A stretch of 13,341 nucleotides of DNA from JAYZDP01 sp036337765 (GTDB lineage: Bacteria > Acidobacteriota > Thermoanaerobaculia > Multivoradales > Multivoraceae), in NCBI GenBank assembly GCA_036337765.1, contig JAYZDP010000070.1, forward strand, positions 1 to 13,341, given 5' to 3'. The position numbers were made by a program, and so were the translations under genes. Shown here piece by piece: positions 5,613-13,287 of the stretch. The stretch's first letter is position 1, and every line of letters starts with the position of its first letter. The notes under the pieces are model-generated. The model saw only the letters and a program-made list of their open reading frames with translations, ran no database searches and was not told the DNA's origin.

Positions 5613-7747
5613 GGCGCCACGTTGGCCTCGCGAGATGTCAGACGCATGCCGCCGGTCTCGAAGTCATAGAGGAAGTGGCGGCCGCCTTCCATCATTCCGC
5701 CCTTGCCGTCGTCGACCTTAACGGGGTCGCCGAAGAGCTCAATCTCGGTCCCATTGGGGGCGTACAGGGCCCGCTCACCCTCAAGTACTCGTTTGTTGAA
5801 GCCATCGTCGATTCGCACCTCGCGCTGGAGAAGCATCTGGCGCGCCTCGTTGGTCTCCTCGTCGAGGATCACCGAGAGCTCCTCGCACTCGAGCGCAGCC
5901 CAGTCGCGCACCGCCTGTACCGAACCGCGGTAGACCACCCGGTTCTCGCCTTCCATGTAGGTCATCTCGTCGGCGGTGATGTTCATGGGGCCGGTCGGCA
6001 GCGGTGCCGGCCCACTCCCCTCGCTGTCGGCTTCGCCTTCGGTGTCCCCGTCGCCGGTCGAATCGCCCTGCGCCACTACCGGCTGGGGTGCCGGCTCTGG
6101 GGCCGCGTCGTCCTCGGGCTGCGGCACGACCAAGGTGCGAACGTTGCCCACAGCCGCGAGTTGCTGATACGGCTCGGGCGATCCCCGCAGCTCGTCGGTG
6201 AAGAGCGTGGTCGTGCCCTGCCAGGCACGGACTTGGCCACGGAACAGTGCCGAATCCGGATCTGAGTACAGGAGTATCTCGTCGGCTTCGACGTAGACCG
6301 GCTCTTCGCTCTCGCGGCCACCGACCGACAGCCCACCGATCGCCTCCCCTCCTCGGTCGAGGATCACCTTCACGCCTTGGTGTGCGTGTACCAGACCGGT
6401 GCCGCGTTGAAATACGAGGCGTGGCATTTCTAGGGTGCCCTTGGCGTGAACGGCACGCGCGGGGTCACCGACGATCTCGACCCGCCCGGTGGAGAACTCG
6501 ATGAAGGCCTCGTCCCCGGTGGCCTGGATCTCCTCTTCGCTGAGGCTGACCTCGCCGAGCAGGTCGAGGGTGGCGAGCTGGCCGGTGTCGCTGTGAAAGC
6601 GCACCACTCCCTGATCGGCACCCGCCCGTCGCGGGGTCGTGGCGGGCTCGGCCTGCACGATGCGCAACGGTCCGCCGAGCTCGCCGGCGGTGAGCACGCC
6701 GCCTTCGAAAACGCCGCTGAGAGACCTGACGTGCATGCGTGCATGCGTGCCGTCCGCCTGCTCCTGCTCGATCACGGCCGGGCTGGTAGTGCCGATGAGA
6801 AGCAACCCCATTGGGTCGCCGCTGATCCCGTCGAAGCTCATGTGAAGGCGATCCCCGCTCATCCTCAGACTGTTCGGACCGCCAATGGGTGGTGGGGTCT
6901 GCTCTGGCGCGAACTCGCGAGTCCCGTCCGCGGAGGCCCCCTCCTCTAGCACTCCGCCGGCGCCCATGTCGGCTTCGACGCTGCCGATCAGCTCGATCTC
7001 GGAAACCTCTCGCGTCTCGGGATCGAAGGTGACCGTCAGGTCGTCTGCCTCGAGCCGCTCCCGCTCGGACTGAAACGACACCCCACCTCGCGCGTTGACG
7101 CGTCCCTCCTGCTCCGAGTACTCGAGCTCCTCGGTCTCCATTCGGATGGGAGTCTTCGCCCCCTTGAGGGTCCGCACGTTGACGTTGCCCGAGAGACGAA
7201 GGCCGTGGTCGTCGAGGTTGGCGACTAGCTCGTCGGAGCGTCCCTGGAACTGGCGCCGCGAACGAAAGCGCACGCCGCCGCGTGCCAGCACCTCGCGCCC
7301 CTCACCCTCGAGACGCAGCCAGTCACTCTGGATGCTCAGCCCGCTGCCGCCTCTGAGCACCACGCCGCCCTCGAGCCGTGAGTCCTGGTTGCGCGGATTG
7401 TAAAGCGCCTGCTGCGCCTCGACCTGGTAGGTGCCGTCGCCGCGGTCCATCGAGATGAAGACGTTTTCGAGAAAGACGCGGCCGTCGCGTGCCGCGCGCT
7501 GCTCGTCGCCGGAGATCTCAAAAATGACCTTGTCACCGCGGGTGAGCGCGAACTCGAAGCCCTCGGAAATGACGGTGAACTCCTCCTCCAGCTCCTGTGG
7601 AGTTGGCATCGCGCCTGCCTCCGTCGAGTCGGGTCTGCCCTCGCGACCGAAGAGATAGAGCCCTACCACCCCCAGGGCACCGACGAAGCCGAGGGCGAGG
7701 ACTACGCGCAACGAGCGCACGATGACCGTATGGGCCCGCATGACCAT
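5609..7747 (-). CDS. lptC: LptC-type membrane-anchored LPS transport protein with extra OstA/LptA-like modules
   Basis: At 712 residues this is nearly twice the combined length of E. coli LptC (191) and LptA (185). Residues 8-33 form one N-terminal membrane helix after a short basic start, as in LptC. Residues 55-195 read as the LptC beta-jellyroll. Further segments repeat the OstA/LptA pattern of a short strand carrying Ala-Asp followed by Gly-x-Val: about 202-260 (ARGGVSFQ), 290-400, 485-540 (VEADEILLY, FRGQVRA) and 587-712 (ITADEMTYM, YRGSVQA). An acidic, Pro/Gly-rich linker at 541-586 sets off the last, LptA-like unit. No separate lptA is present before lptB, so I infer a combined LptC-LptA bridge. 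It starts at ATG 7747, eight bases after recJ; ATG 7741 is also possible. Identity of the central modules is the least certain part. Confidence 0.85.
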   Translation of the reverse strand: MVMRAHTVIVRSLRVVLALGFVGALGVVGLYLFGREGRPDSTEAGAMPTPQELEEEFTVISEGFEFALTRGDKVIFEISGDEQRAARDGRVFLENVFISMDRGDGTYQVEAQQALYNPRNQDSRLEGGVVLRGGSGLSIQSDWLRLEGEGREVLARGGVRFRSRRQFQGRSDELVANLDDHGLRLSGNVNVRTLKGAKTPIRMETEELEYSEQEGRVNARGGVSFQSERERLEADDLTVTFDPETREVSEIELIGSVEADMGAGGVLEEGASADGTREFAPEQTPPPIGGPNSLRMSGDRLHMSFDGISGDPMGLLLIGTTSPAVIEQEQADGTHARMHVRSLSGVFEGGVLTAGELGGPLRIVQAEPATTPRRAGADQGVVRFHSDTGQLATLDLLGEVSLSEEEIQATGDEAFIEFSTGRVEIVGDPARAVHAKGTLEMPRLVFQRGTGLVHAHQGVKVILDRGGEAIGGLSVGGRESEEPVYVEADEILLYSDPDSALFRGQVRAWQGTTTLFTDELRGSPEPYQQLAAVGNVRTLVVPQPEDDAAPEPAPQPVVAQGDSTGDGDTEGEADSEGSGPAPLPTGPMNITADEMTYMEGENRVVYRGSVQAVRDWAALECEELSVILDEETNEARQMLLQREVRIDDGFNKRVLEGERALYAPNGTEIELFGDPVKVDDGKGGMMEGGRHFLYDFETGGMRLTSREANVAP
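6731..6750. repeat. Tandem 8-base repeat, 2.5 copies, inside the lptC/A-like gene
   Basis: The unit GTGCATGC occurs twice and is followed by a further GTGC. It lies within coding sequence (residues about 333-340, Gly-Thr-His-Ala-Arg-Met-His-Val). Because eight is not a multiple of three, gain or loss of a unit would shift the frame. Only two and a half copies are present, so chance is a reasonable explanation. Confidence 0.6.
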
Positions 7748-7755
7748 CTACGATT

Positions 7756-9417
7756 CTACGCCGCCGGGCGAGAGTCCGTGACCTCGAAGACCGGCACCTG
7801 AGAGTAGCTGTCCCACTCGAGCTGGCCGAGCACTTCGAAGGTTCCCTCGAGCGAGACCATGCTCGCCTCGTCGCGCGTCCACGCCAGCAGGCGAACGTCA
7901 CCGCCGTTGGGGCCGACGGCCCGTGCCTTGCGATGCCCTTGGCCGAACACCTTGATGCCGCCCTGGACCTCCAGCGGCCCGACCCTCAGCACCGGGTGGG
8001 GATTCCCCATGCCGTGCGGCTGGAAGGTGTTGAGCTCGTCGAACAGCGCCTGGTCGACTTCTTCCGGCTTCAGCTCTAGCTCGTACTCGTAGCGACGCTG
8101 GAGCACTTCCTCGGGCCATTTCGCGGCCTGCTCCCAGGCAGCGCGTAAGCTCTCCAATCGATTGCGCGCGACGGTCATACCGACCGCCTGGGGGTGACCG
8201 CCGAAGCGATCGAGCTCGGCGTCCCATTGTTTTAGGAAGTCGTAGAGCGCGATACCAGGGATGCTGCGACCGGAACCGACGGCCAGATCGTCCTGGACGG
8301 CCAGCAGCAACGTGGGGCGATGAAACTGCCTGGCGATGCGCGAAGCGGCGATGCCGACCACCCCGCGGTGCCAGCCCTCGGCCCACTCGACAAGAATGCC
8401 CGGCAGCTCATCGCGCTCGTCGATCGCCGCGCGTGCCTCCTCGACCACCTTGTGCTCCTCCGCTCGGCGCGCGGTATTGCACTGTTCCAGCTCGTCGGCG
8501 AGCTCGCTGGCGCGGTCCGGGTCGCGCGTCAATAGCAGCTCGAGGGCGTGGTCCGGCGTCGACAGCCGCCCCGCGGCGTTGATCCGCGGTCCGAGACGGA
8601 AGCCGACGTCGCTGGCACGAAACGGCGGTGTCAGCCGAGCGTTGCGGATCAGGGCGCGCAGTCCGCAGGAGCGGGTCCGTCGCAAAGCCTCGAGTCCCAG
8701 TGAGGCGATCACACGGTTCTCCCCCACCAACGGTACGAGATCGGCAATCGTGCCGAGACACGCCACGCGTAGCAAGGCAGTAGTCGGCAGCTCCCGCCCG
8801 CAGACCGCGGCCACACCCTGGCCGAGCTTGAGCGCGAGACCGACCCCCGACAGATCGCGGAACGGATACTCGCACCCCTGCTGGCGCGGGTTGATCTGGA
8901 TGGCGTGCTGGGGCAGGTCGGGCGATGGGATGTGATGGTCCGTGACGACGACGTCGATGCCCGCCTGTTGGGCGGCCGCGACCGCTGGGGTCGACGTCGT
9001 GCCGCAGTCGACAGTGACGATCAGAGTGCAGCCCAGCCCTCGCGCCTTGTGTACCTGAGTCTCCTGAAACCCATAGCCGTCGACCAGCCGGTTTGGTAGT
9101 ACGGGCTCGACGTCGATGCCGCAGGCCCTCAGAACCACCGTCAGCAGGGCGGTTCCGGTCACGCCGTCCACGTCGTAGTCGCCGACGATCGCCACCTTCT
9201 CACCGGTGTCTCGACTGGAGCGCAGCCGCGCCGTGGCCCGATCCATGCCGAGCATCAGGAAGGGATCGTGAAGATCTTCTAGCGACGGTGAAAAAAAGCG
9301 TCGCGCGGCTTCTTCGGTCTCGACTCCGCGTCGTGCAAGAAGCGGTGCCAGGCGCGGTGCGACGCCCGCGGCGAGGAGTGTCTCGGCGGACGGGGGCACC
9401 GGCTGCGGCACCCACAA
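7756..9417 (-). CDS. recJ: Single-stranded-DNA-specific 5'-3' exonuclease RecJ
   Basis: RecJ degrades single-stranded DNA 5' to 3' in recombination repair and mismatch repair. About 553 residues, close to the E. coli 577. Counting from TTG 9417, the DHH phosphoesterase motifs are all present: DYDVDG at 80-85, TVDCGT near 135-140, VTDHH at 158-162 and the NPRQ segment near 176. The DHHA1 part carries VGSGRSIPG and FGGHPQAVGM, and the C-terminal OB-like domain follows. The start is uncertain: the frame is open well into accA, but that extension is arginine-rich and unlike RecJ. TTG 9417 or GTG 9411 gives a normal N-terminus; a GAGGAGG at the end of accA lies too far upstream of both (22 bases before the TTG). 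A 17-base gap separates it from accA and 8 bases from the lptC/A-like gene. Confidence 0.93.
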   Translation of the reverse strand: MWVPQPVPPSAETLLAAGVAPRLAPLLARRGVETEEAARRFFSPSLEDLHDPFLMLGMDRATARLRSSRDTGEKVAIVGDYDVDGVTGTALLTVVLRACGIDVEPVLPNRLVDGYGFQETQVHKARGLGCTLIVTVDCGTTSTPAVAAAQQAGIDVVVTDHHIPSPDLPQHAIQINPRQQGCEYPFRDLSGVGLALKLGQGVAAVCGRELPTTALLRVACLGTIADLVPLVGENRVIASLGLEALRRTRSCGLRALIRNARLTPPFRASDVGFRLGPRINAAGRLSTPDHALELLLTRDPDRASELADELEQCNTARRAEEHKVVEEARAAIDERDELPGILVEWAEGWHRGVVGIAASRIARQFHRPTLLLAVQDDLAVGSGRSIPGIALYDFLKQWDAELDRFGGHPQAVGMTVARNRLESLRAAWEQAAKWPEEVLQRRYEYELELKPEEVDQALFDELNTFQPHGMGNPHPVLRVGPLEVQGGIKVFGQGHRKARAVGPNGGDVRLLAWTRDEASMVSLEGTFEVLGQLEWDSYSQVPVFEVTDSRPAA

Positions 9418-9434
9418 CGATGGCGCGCGCGAGA

Positions 9435-10388
9435 TCAGCCCTCCTCGTACACGCCCAGTCGCCTGAAGCGGTCGTAGCGCCGCTTGACCAGCTCCGTTGG
9501 CTTGAGGCGTTCGAGCGCCCGCAGCGTGCGGTCGAGTCGATCCCCGACTAGTCGAAAGGCCTCTTCGTGATCTGCCTGGGCGCCGCCGAGCGGTTCGGGA
9601 ATCACCTCGTCGATGACGTCGAGCTCGACCAGCTCGCCGGCGGTGATTCGCATCGCGCGGGCGGCTTCGGCCTTCTTGTCCTGATCGCGCCACAGAATGG
9701 CGGCGCAGCCCTCGGGGGTGATCACCGAGTGCACGGCGTATTCGAGCATCATCACCCGGTCGGCCACGCCGAGCGCGAGCGCGCCGCCGCTCCACCCTTC
9801 GCCGGTGATGATGGCGACGATCGGGACCTCGAGCCCGGACATCTCTATCAGGTTGCGGGCGATCGACTCGGCCTGCCCTCTCTCCTCGGCGCCCCTGCCT
9901 GGATAGGCGCCCGGAGTGTCGATGAAGGTGACGACCGGTTTGCCGAAGCGTGCCGCGAGCTGCATGACGCGTAGCGCCTTGCGGTGGCCCTCGGGGCGTG
10001 CCTGTCCGAACTGGCGGTGGATACGCTCGTTGGTGCCGCGCCCCTTCTCGTGCCCGACGACGGCGATGGTGCGCCCGCGAAACGTGGCCAGGCCTGCGAC
10101 GATCGATGGGTCGTCGCCGAAGGCACGGTCACCGTGAAGCTCGACGAAGTCCGACATCATGCCGTTGACGTAGTCGAGGACGTAGGGGCGGTCGAAGTGG
10201 CGCGCGACGAGGGTTTTCTGCCAGGCGTCCAGGCCACGGAAGACCTGCGAGGTGGTTTTGTGAAGCTGCTTCCGAAGCTTCGCCAGCTCGCGCTGGGCCT
10301 TGCTCTCTTCTGGGAAGGCCTCGAGCTCCTCGATGCGGCGACGCAGCTCTTCCAGCGGCTCTTCGAATGCACTACCGGGGCTCGCCAT
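9435..10388 (-). CDS. accA: Acetyl-CoA carboxylase carboxyltransferase subunit alpha
   Basis: AccA pairs with AccD to transfer the carboxyl group from biotin to acetyl-CoA, making malonyl-CoA for fatty acid synthesis. At 317 residues it matches E. coli (319). Residues 8-50 form the usual charged helical N-terminus; the carboxyltransferase domain follows with GHEKGRGTNERI (112-123), GRPEGHRKA-like ARPEGHRKA (130-138), FIDTPGAYPG (155-164) and VITPEGCAAILWRD (222-235). The loop normally reading GEGGSGGA is GEGWSGGA here, with Trp199 in place of a conserved glycine; the rest of the protein looks intact. accD is not in the window. ATG 10388 gives the standard N-terminus. A 56-base gap to priA, the largest in the run of recognised genes, leaves room for a promoter of its own. 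Confidence 0.95.
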   Translation of the reverse strand: MASPGSAFEEPLEELRRRIEELEAFPEESKAQRELAKLRKQLHKTTSQVFRGLDAWQKTLVARHFDRPYVLDYVNGMMSDFVELHGDRAFGDDPSIVAGLATFRGRTIAVVGHEKGRGTNERIHRQFGQARPEGHRKALRVMQLAARFGKPVVTFIDTPGAYPGRGAEERGQAESIARNLIEMSGLEVPIVAIITGEGWSGGALALGVADRVMMLEYAVHSVITPEGCAAILWRDQDKKAEAARAMRITAGELVELDVIDEVIPEPLGGAQADHEEAFRLVGDRLDRTLRALERLKPTELVKRRYDRFRRLGVYEEG

Positions 10389-10394
10389 GGATGC

Positions 10395-10423
10395 AACCTA
10401 ACAAAGCCCCGCGGGCCGGTAAA
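10395..10423 (-). promoter_or_regulatory. Possible sigma-70-type promoter before accA
   Basis: In the 56-base gap between priA and accA, TTTACC (10418-10423) and TAGGTT (10395-10400) are separated by exactly 17 bases. They match the -35 and -10 consensus at four and three of six positions, including the key first, second and last bases of the -10. The expected transcription start would fall at or next to the accA ATG, giving an almost leaderless message. The match is weak and rests on spacing. Confidence 0.22.
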
Positions 10424-10444
10424 GAACGCCGGGGCCTAGCGGGC

Positions 10445-12880
10445 TCAAAAGAGATCTTGCGGATCGACGTCCACTATCAGGTCGCCAAGCCCCTCTTCGG
10501 CCAGACAGTCTTCGACCAGTCGGCGCAGCTTCCCGCTCGAAGGATGCCGGATCAGGATTTGGAAGCGCCACTCCCCCTTGAGACGTTCCAGGGCCGCCGC
10601 GGCGGGCCCGGCGAAGCGCGTCTGGGCAGCCAGGGCGTGAGCGAGAAGACGGCGATGGAAGGCCTCGGTGCGCTGCCAGGTGGACGCGCGATCTCGCCCC
10701 TTGAAGATCAGTTGAGTGAGCCTGGTGTAGGGCGGATAGTGAAACACCCTACGGAAGCGCATCTCCTCCTCGGCGAACGCCTGGTCGTCGTGGGCGAGCG
10801 CCGCCTGGATCGCGTAGTGCTCGGGGTAGAAGGTCTGGATCACGACCCTTCCCGGACGGCCGCTTGCCGGAGATCCACGCCCGGCTCGGCCAGCCAGTTG
10901 CGTTAGCAGGGCGTAGGTGCGTTCGACGGCGCGAAAGTCGGGAAACGACAGATAGCTGTCGGCTGACAGCACCGCGGCCAGCCCCACCTGCGGAAAGTGA
11001 TGCCCCTTCGAGACCATCTGGGTACCGATGAGAATTCGCGTCTGGCCGCTGCCGAATCGTTCGAGCACGGCGGCTGCGCCACCGATTCGCCGTACCGCGT
11101 CGCGATCCAGAACATCGACTGGCACGTCGGGAAACAGCTCGCGCACGCGCTCCTCGATCCGTGCGGTGGCGGCACCGATCGGCTCCAGCGCGGCGTCGCC
11201 ACACCCCGGACAGGCATGCGGTACGGGCCGCGACGAGCCGCAGTAGTGACAAGCCAGGCGCGCGTCTCGGCGGTGTAGGGTCCGCGGCAGGCCACATTCG
11301 TTGCACGGCAGCTTCTCGCCGCAGGCTCGGCACAAGAGTACGGGCGCGTAGCCGCGACGGTTGCGTAGCAGGATGATCTGCTCACGATCCGCCAATGCCT
11401 CGTCCATCTCTCGCAGCAGGCGCTGCGAGAAGCGGATCTCTCCGGCCTGCCGATCCTCCATCGCCTCCTTGCGCAGATCGACCAGAATGCCTTCCGGCAT
11501 CCTGGCGCCGGCGACGCGCCTGGGGAGGAGTAGCGGCGTCATCTTCATAGTCTCGACGTTGCGGCGACTCTCGAAGCTCGGGGTCGCCGACGCCAAGGCG
11601 ACCACCGCGCCGGCGGCGCGGGCGCGCACCACCGCGATGTCGCGAGCGTTGTAGCGAGGAACGTGCTCCTGCTTGTAGGCCGAGTCGTGCTCCTCGTCGA
11701 CTACGACCAGGCCAAGGTTCTCGATCGGCGCGAACACCGCTGAGCGCGGGCCCAGGACAACACGGGCCTCGCCCGACCTGGCGCGCTCCCACTCCTGGCA
11801 GCGCTCGGAGTCCGCCATCGCTGAGTGCATGACCGCCAGCCGATCGCCGAAGCGGCGCCGAGCCTCGGCGCCGAGCGCTGGCACCAGCGAGATCTCGGGG
11901 ACCAGAAGCAGTACGCCCCGACCTTGTTCGAGGACCCGCTGAGTCGCGCGCAGGAAGACCTCGGTTTTGCCCGAGCCGGTGACCCCGTGCAACACGAAAG
12001 CTCCGTACTGACGCGCCTCGATGACCTCTTCCAGCGCGGCGAGTGACGTTTGCTGTTCGGGCGTGAGCTCGAACTCCTCAACCGGGCGGGCGGTGGTCAT
12101 GTGCCGCTCGAGATCGAGCCGCTCGATCTGTGTGAAACTGCGCAACGCGCCGAGCTTCACCAGGCGTCGGATCACCGCCTGGCCGCAGTCGCACGCAGCT
12201 GCGACCTCGCGTACCGTGGCGGGTCGGCCGAGGCCGGCGAGATACTCGACCACCGTGCGCCCCTTCTTCGACCGGCCGCAGATCTCGAACTGGGCGTCCA
12301 GATCGCCGACGGGCAGTTCGACCGCCGCGCGGAAGCGTCCGCCCGCGCGTCGCCTCTGCCCCTCGGGCTTGAGCCAACCCCGCTCGATCAGCTCGCGGAT
12401 GGCTTCGCGCTCGACACCGGTCTCGCCCGCCAGCGTCGAGACGGATTGAGCGCCGCCGGTAAGGAGTGCCTCGACGACGGCTGCCTCACTGTCCGAGCGC
12501 GGAGCGGCGAAGGCACCCCGGCGGGTCAGTGACACCGCCAAGGTTCCCCAGGGAGGCAGCTTCGAGGGCACCATGCTACGCAGCACCTCGCCTAGCGGAG
12601 CGAGGTAGTACTCGCTGACGAAGCGCGCCAGGTCGAGCAGTGCCGAGTCCACCAGAGGTCCGGCGTCGAGCAGGCTCTCGATGTCGCGCAGCGACACACC
12701 GTCAGGAGGGTGGTCCGCGAAACCGACTACGACTCCGGTGAGCTTGCGCTTCCCCACCCGCACCCGGACGCGGGCCCCCACCGCCACGTCGGCTCGCAGC
12801 TTCGCCGGCACCGAGTAGGTCAGAGATCCCGCCAGGGGCAGGGGCACCGCGACCTGCGCCAGTGCGCGTCTTTTGCTCAA
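10445..12880 (-). CDS. priA: Primosomal protein N', replication restart helicase PriA
   Basis: PriA recognises stalled or recombined forks and reloads the replicative helicase. From TTG 12880 it has 811 residues, about 80 more than E. coli PriA, mostly in the region 120-270 between the 3'-DNA-binding domain and the helicase core. Landmarks: N-terminal VAVPLPLAGSLTYSVP (10-25), Walker A GVTGSGKT (299-306), DEEH (395-398), eight zinc-binding cysteines at 517, 520, 526, 529, 544, 547, 557 and 560, GTQMVSKGHHFP (619-630), QLAGRAGRG (661-669) and C-terminal DVDPQDLF. The frame extends upstream without family similarity. TTG 12880 overlaps the preceding stop by four bases (TTGA), the same geometry as other junctions here. 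ATG 12904 is the alternative, but its AGGA abuts the ATG directly. Confidence 0.94.
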   Translation of the reverse strand: MSKRRALAQVAVPLPLAGSLTYSVPAKLRADVAVGARVRVRVGKRKLTGVVVGFADHPPDGVSLRDIESLLDAGPLVDSALLDLARFVSEYYLAPLGEVLRSMVPSKLPPWGTLAVSLTRRGAFAAPRSDSEAAVVEALLTGGAQSVSTLAGETGVEREAIRELIERGWLKPEGQRRRAGGRFRAAVELPVGDLDAQFEICGRSKKGRTVVEYLAGLGRPATVREVAAACDCGQAVIRRLVKLGALRSFTQIERLDLERHMTTARPVEEFELTPEQQTSLAALEEVIEARQYGAFVLHGVTGSGKTEVFLRATQRVLEQGRGVLLLVPEISLVPALGAEARRRFGDRLAVMHSAMADSERCQEWERARSGEARVVLGPRSAVFAPIENLGLVVVDEEHDSAYKQEHVPRYNARDIAVVRARAAGAVVALASATPSFESRRNVETMKMTPLLLPRRVAGARMPEGILVDLRKEAMEDRQAGEIRFSQRLLREMDEALADREQIILLRNRRGYAPVLLCRACGEKLPCNECGLPRTLHRRDARLACHYCGSSRPVPHACPGCGDAALEPIGAATARIEERVRELFPDVPVDVLDRDAVRRIGGAAAVLERFGSGQTRILIGTQMVSKGHHFPQVGLAAVLSADSYLSFPDFRAVERTYALLTQLAGRAGRGSPASGRPGRVVIQTFYPEHYAIQAALAHDDQAFAEEEMRFRRVFHYPPYTRLTQLIFKGRDRASTWQRTEAFHRRLLAHALAAQTRFAGPAAAALERLKGEWRFQILIRHPSSGKLRRLVEDCLAEEGLGDLIVDVDPQDLF

Positions 12881-13188
12881 GCGCTCTCGGCCGCGTCCAC
12901 ACATTCCTGAGAGCAGTAGGACCCGTCCGTTCGCGGTGATCGCAGGGCCCGGTTCACCGGTACGTGGGTGTTGCATCGCGCGCAACGCACGAGCTGGGAG
13001 GGATCTGACTGACTCTCGCGCGTACTCGCACCAGCTCGGGGCGTAGCAGTTTGCCCGGCTCCTCCGAACAGGCGCCACAGCGCGGCGAGCTGGCGCCCCT
13101 CGGGGCTGCGGAGAAAGGCCGCAAAGAAGCGCTGGGTCCCCACCCAGACCAGGAGCACGACTGCCAGGATGACGAGCAGACGCGTCAT
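12877..13188 (-). CDS. PP0621-like small membrane-anchored zinc-site protein
   Basis: This is a 103-residue protein of unknown function. Residues 3-17 form a hydrophobic helix that should anchor it in the membrane. A polar, Gly/Ser/Thr-rich spacer (about 42-65) leads to a C-terminal module QLVRCARCNTHVPVNRAL with four cysteines at 69, 72, 92 and 96 (CxxC and YCSQEC), likely a small zinc site. This layout, including a conserved V-x-C-x-x-C-x-x-x-V-P followed by a YCS motif, is that of PP0621 family proteins from proteobacteria. Which side of the membrane the zinc module faces cannot be told. ATG 13188 has AGGG three bases before it. Its stop overlaps the priA TTG start by four bases, so the two are probably co-expressed. 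Confidence 0.8.
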   Translation of the reverse strand: MTRLLVILAVVLLVWVGTQRFFAAFLRSPEGRQLAALWRLFGGAGQTATPRAGASTRESQSDPSQLVRCARCNTHVPVNRALRSPRTDGSYCSQECVDAAESA

Positions 13189-13287
13189 GCGCCCTATGTT
13201 AACGGGGCCGCGGTAGTCACGGCTGCACGCAACGGGGCTCCACGGGTACGCAGGTCTTGGCGGGAAACCCGAGTCGGTCGACCAGGA

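Noticed and set aside
9418..9795. Upstream extension of the recJ frame into accA
   Set aside because: It is strongly arginine-rich, has no RecJ similarity and is antiparallel in logic to a conserved accA reading frame on the same bases.
10406..10416. Terminator-like hairpin between priA and accA
   Set aside because: The stem is only four base pairs with a three-base loop and is followed by TTTGTT rather than a real T run.
10954..10969. Inverted repeat GCTGTC-GGCT-GACAGC
   Set aside because: It lies inside conserved priA coding sequence and is short; no regulatory meaning can be supported.
12905..13078. Upstream extension of the priA frame to 13078
   Set aside because: It overlaps the PP0621-like gene and precedes the conserved PriA N-terminus by dozens of unrelated residues.
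13229..13242. Sigma-54-like GG/GC promoter element before the PP0621-like gene
   Set aside because: TGG and TTGC are present on the minus strand but the GG-to-GC spacing is one base short of the required distance, which sigma-54 does not tolerate well.
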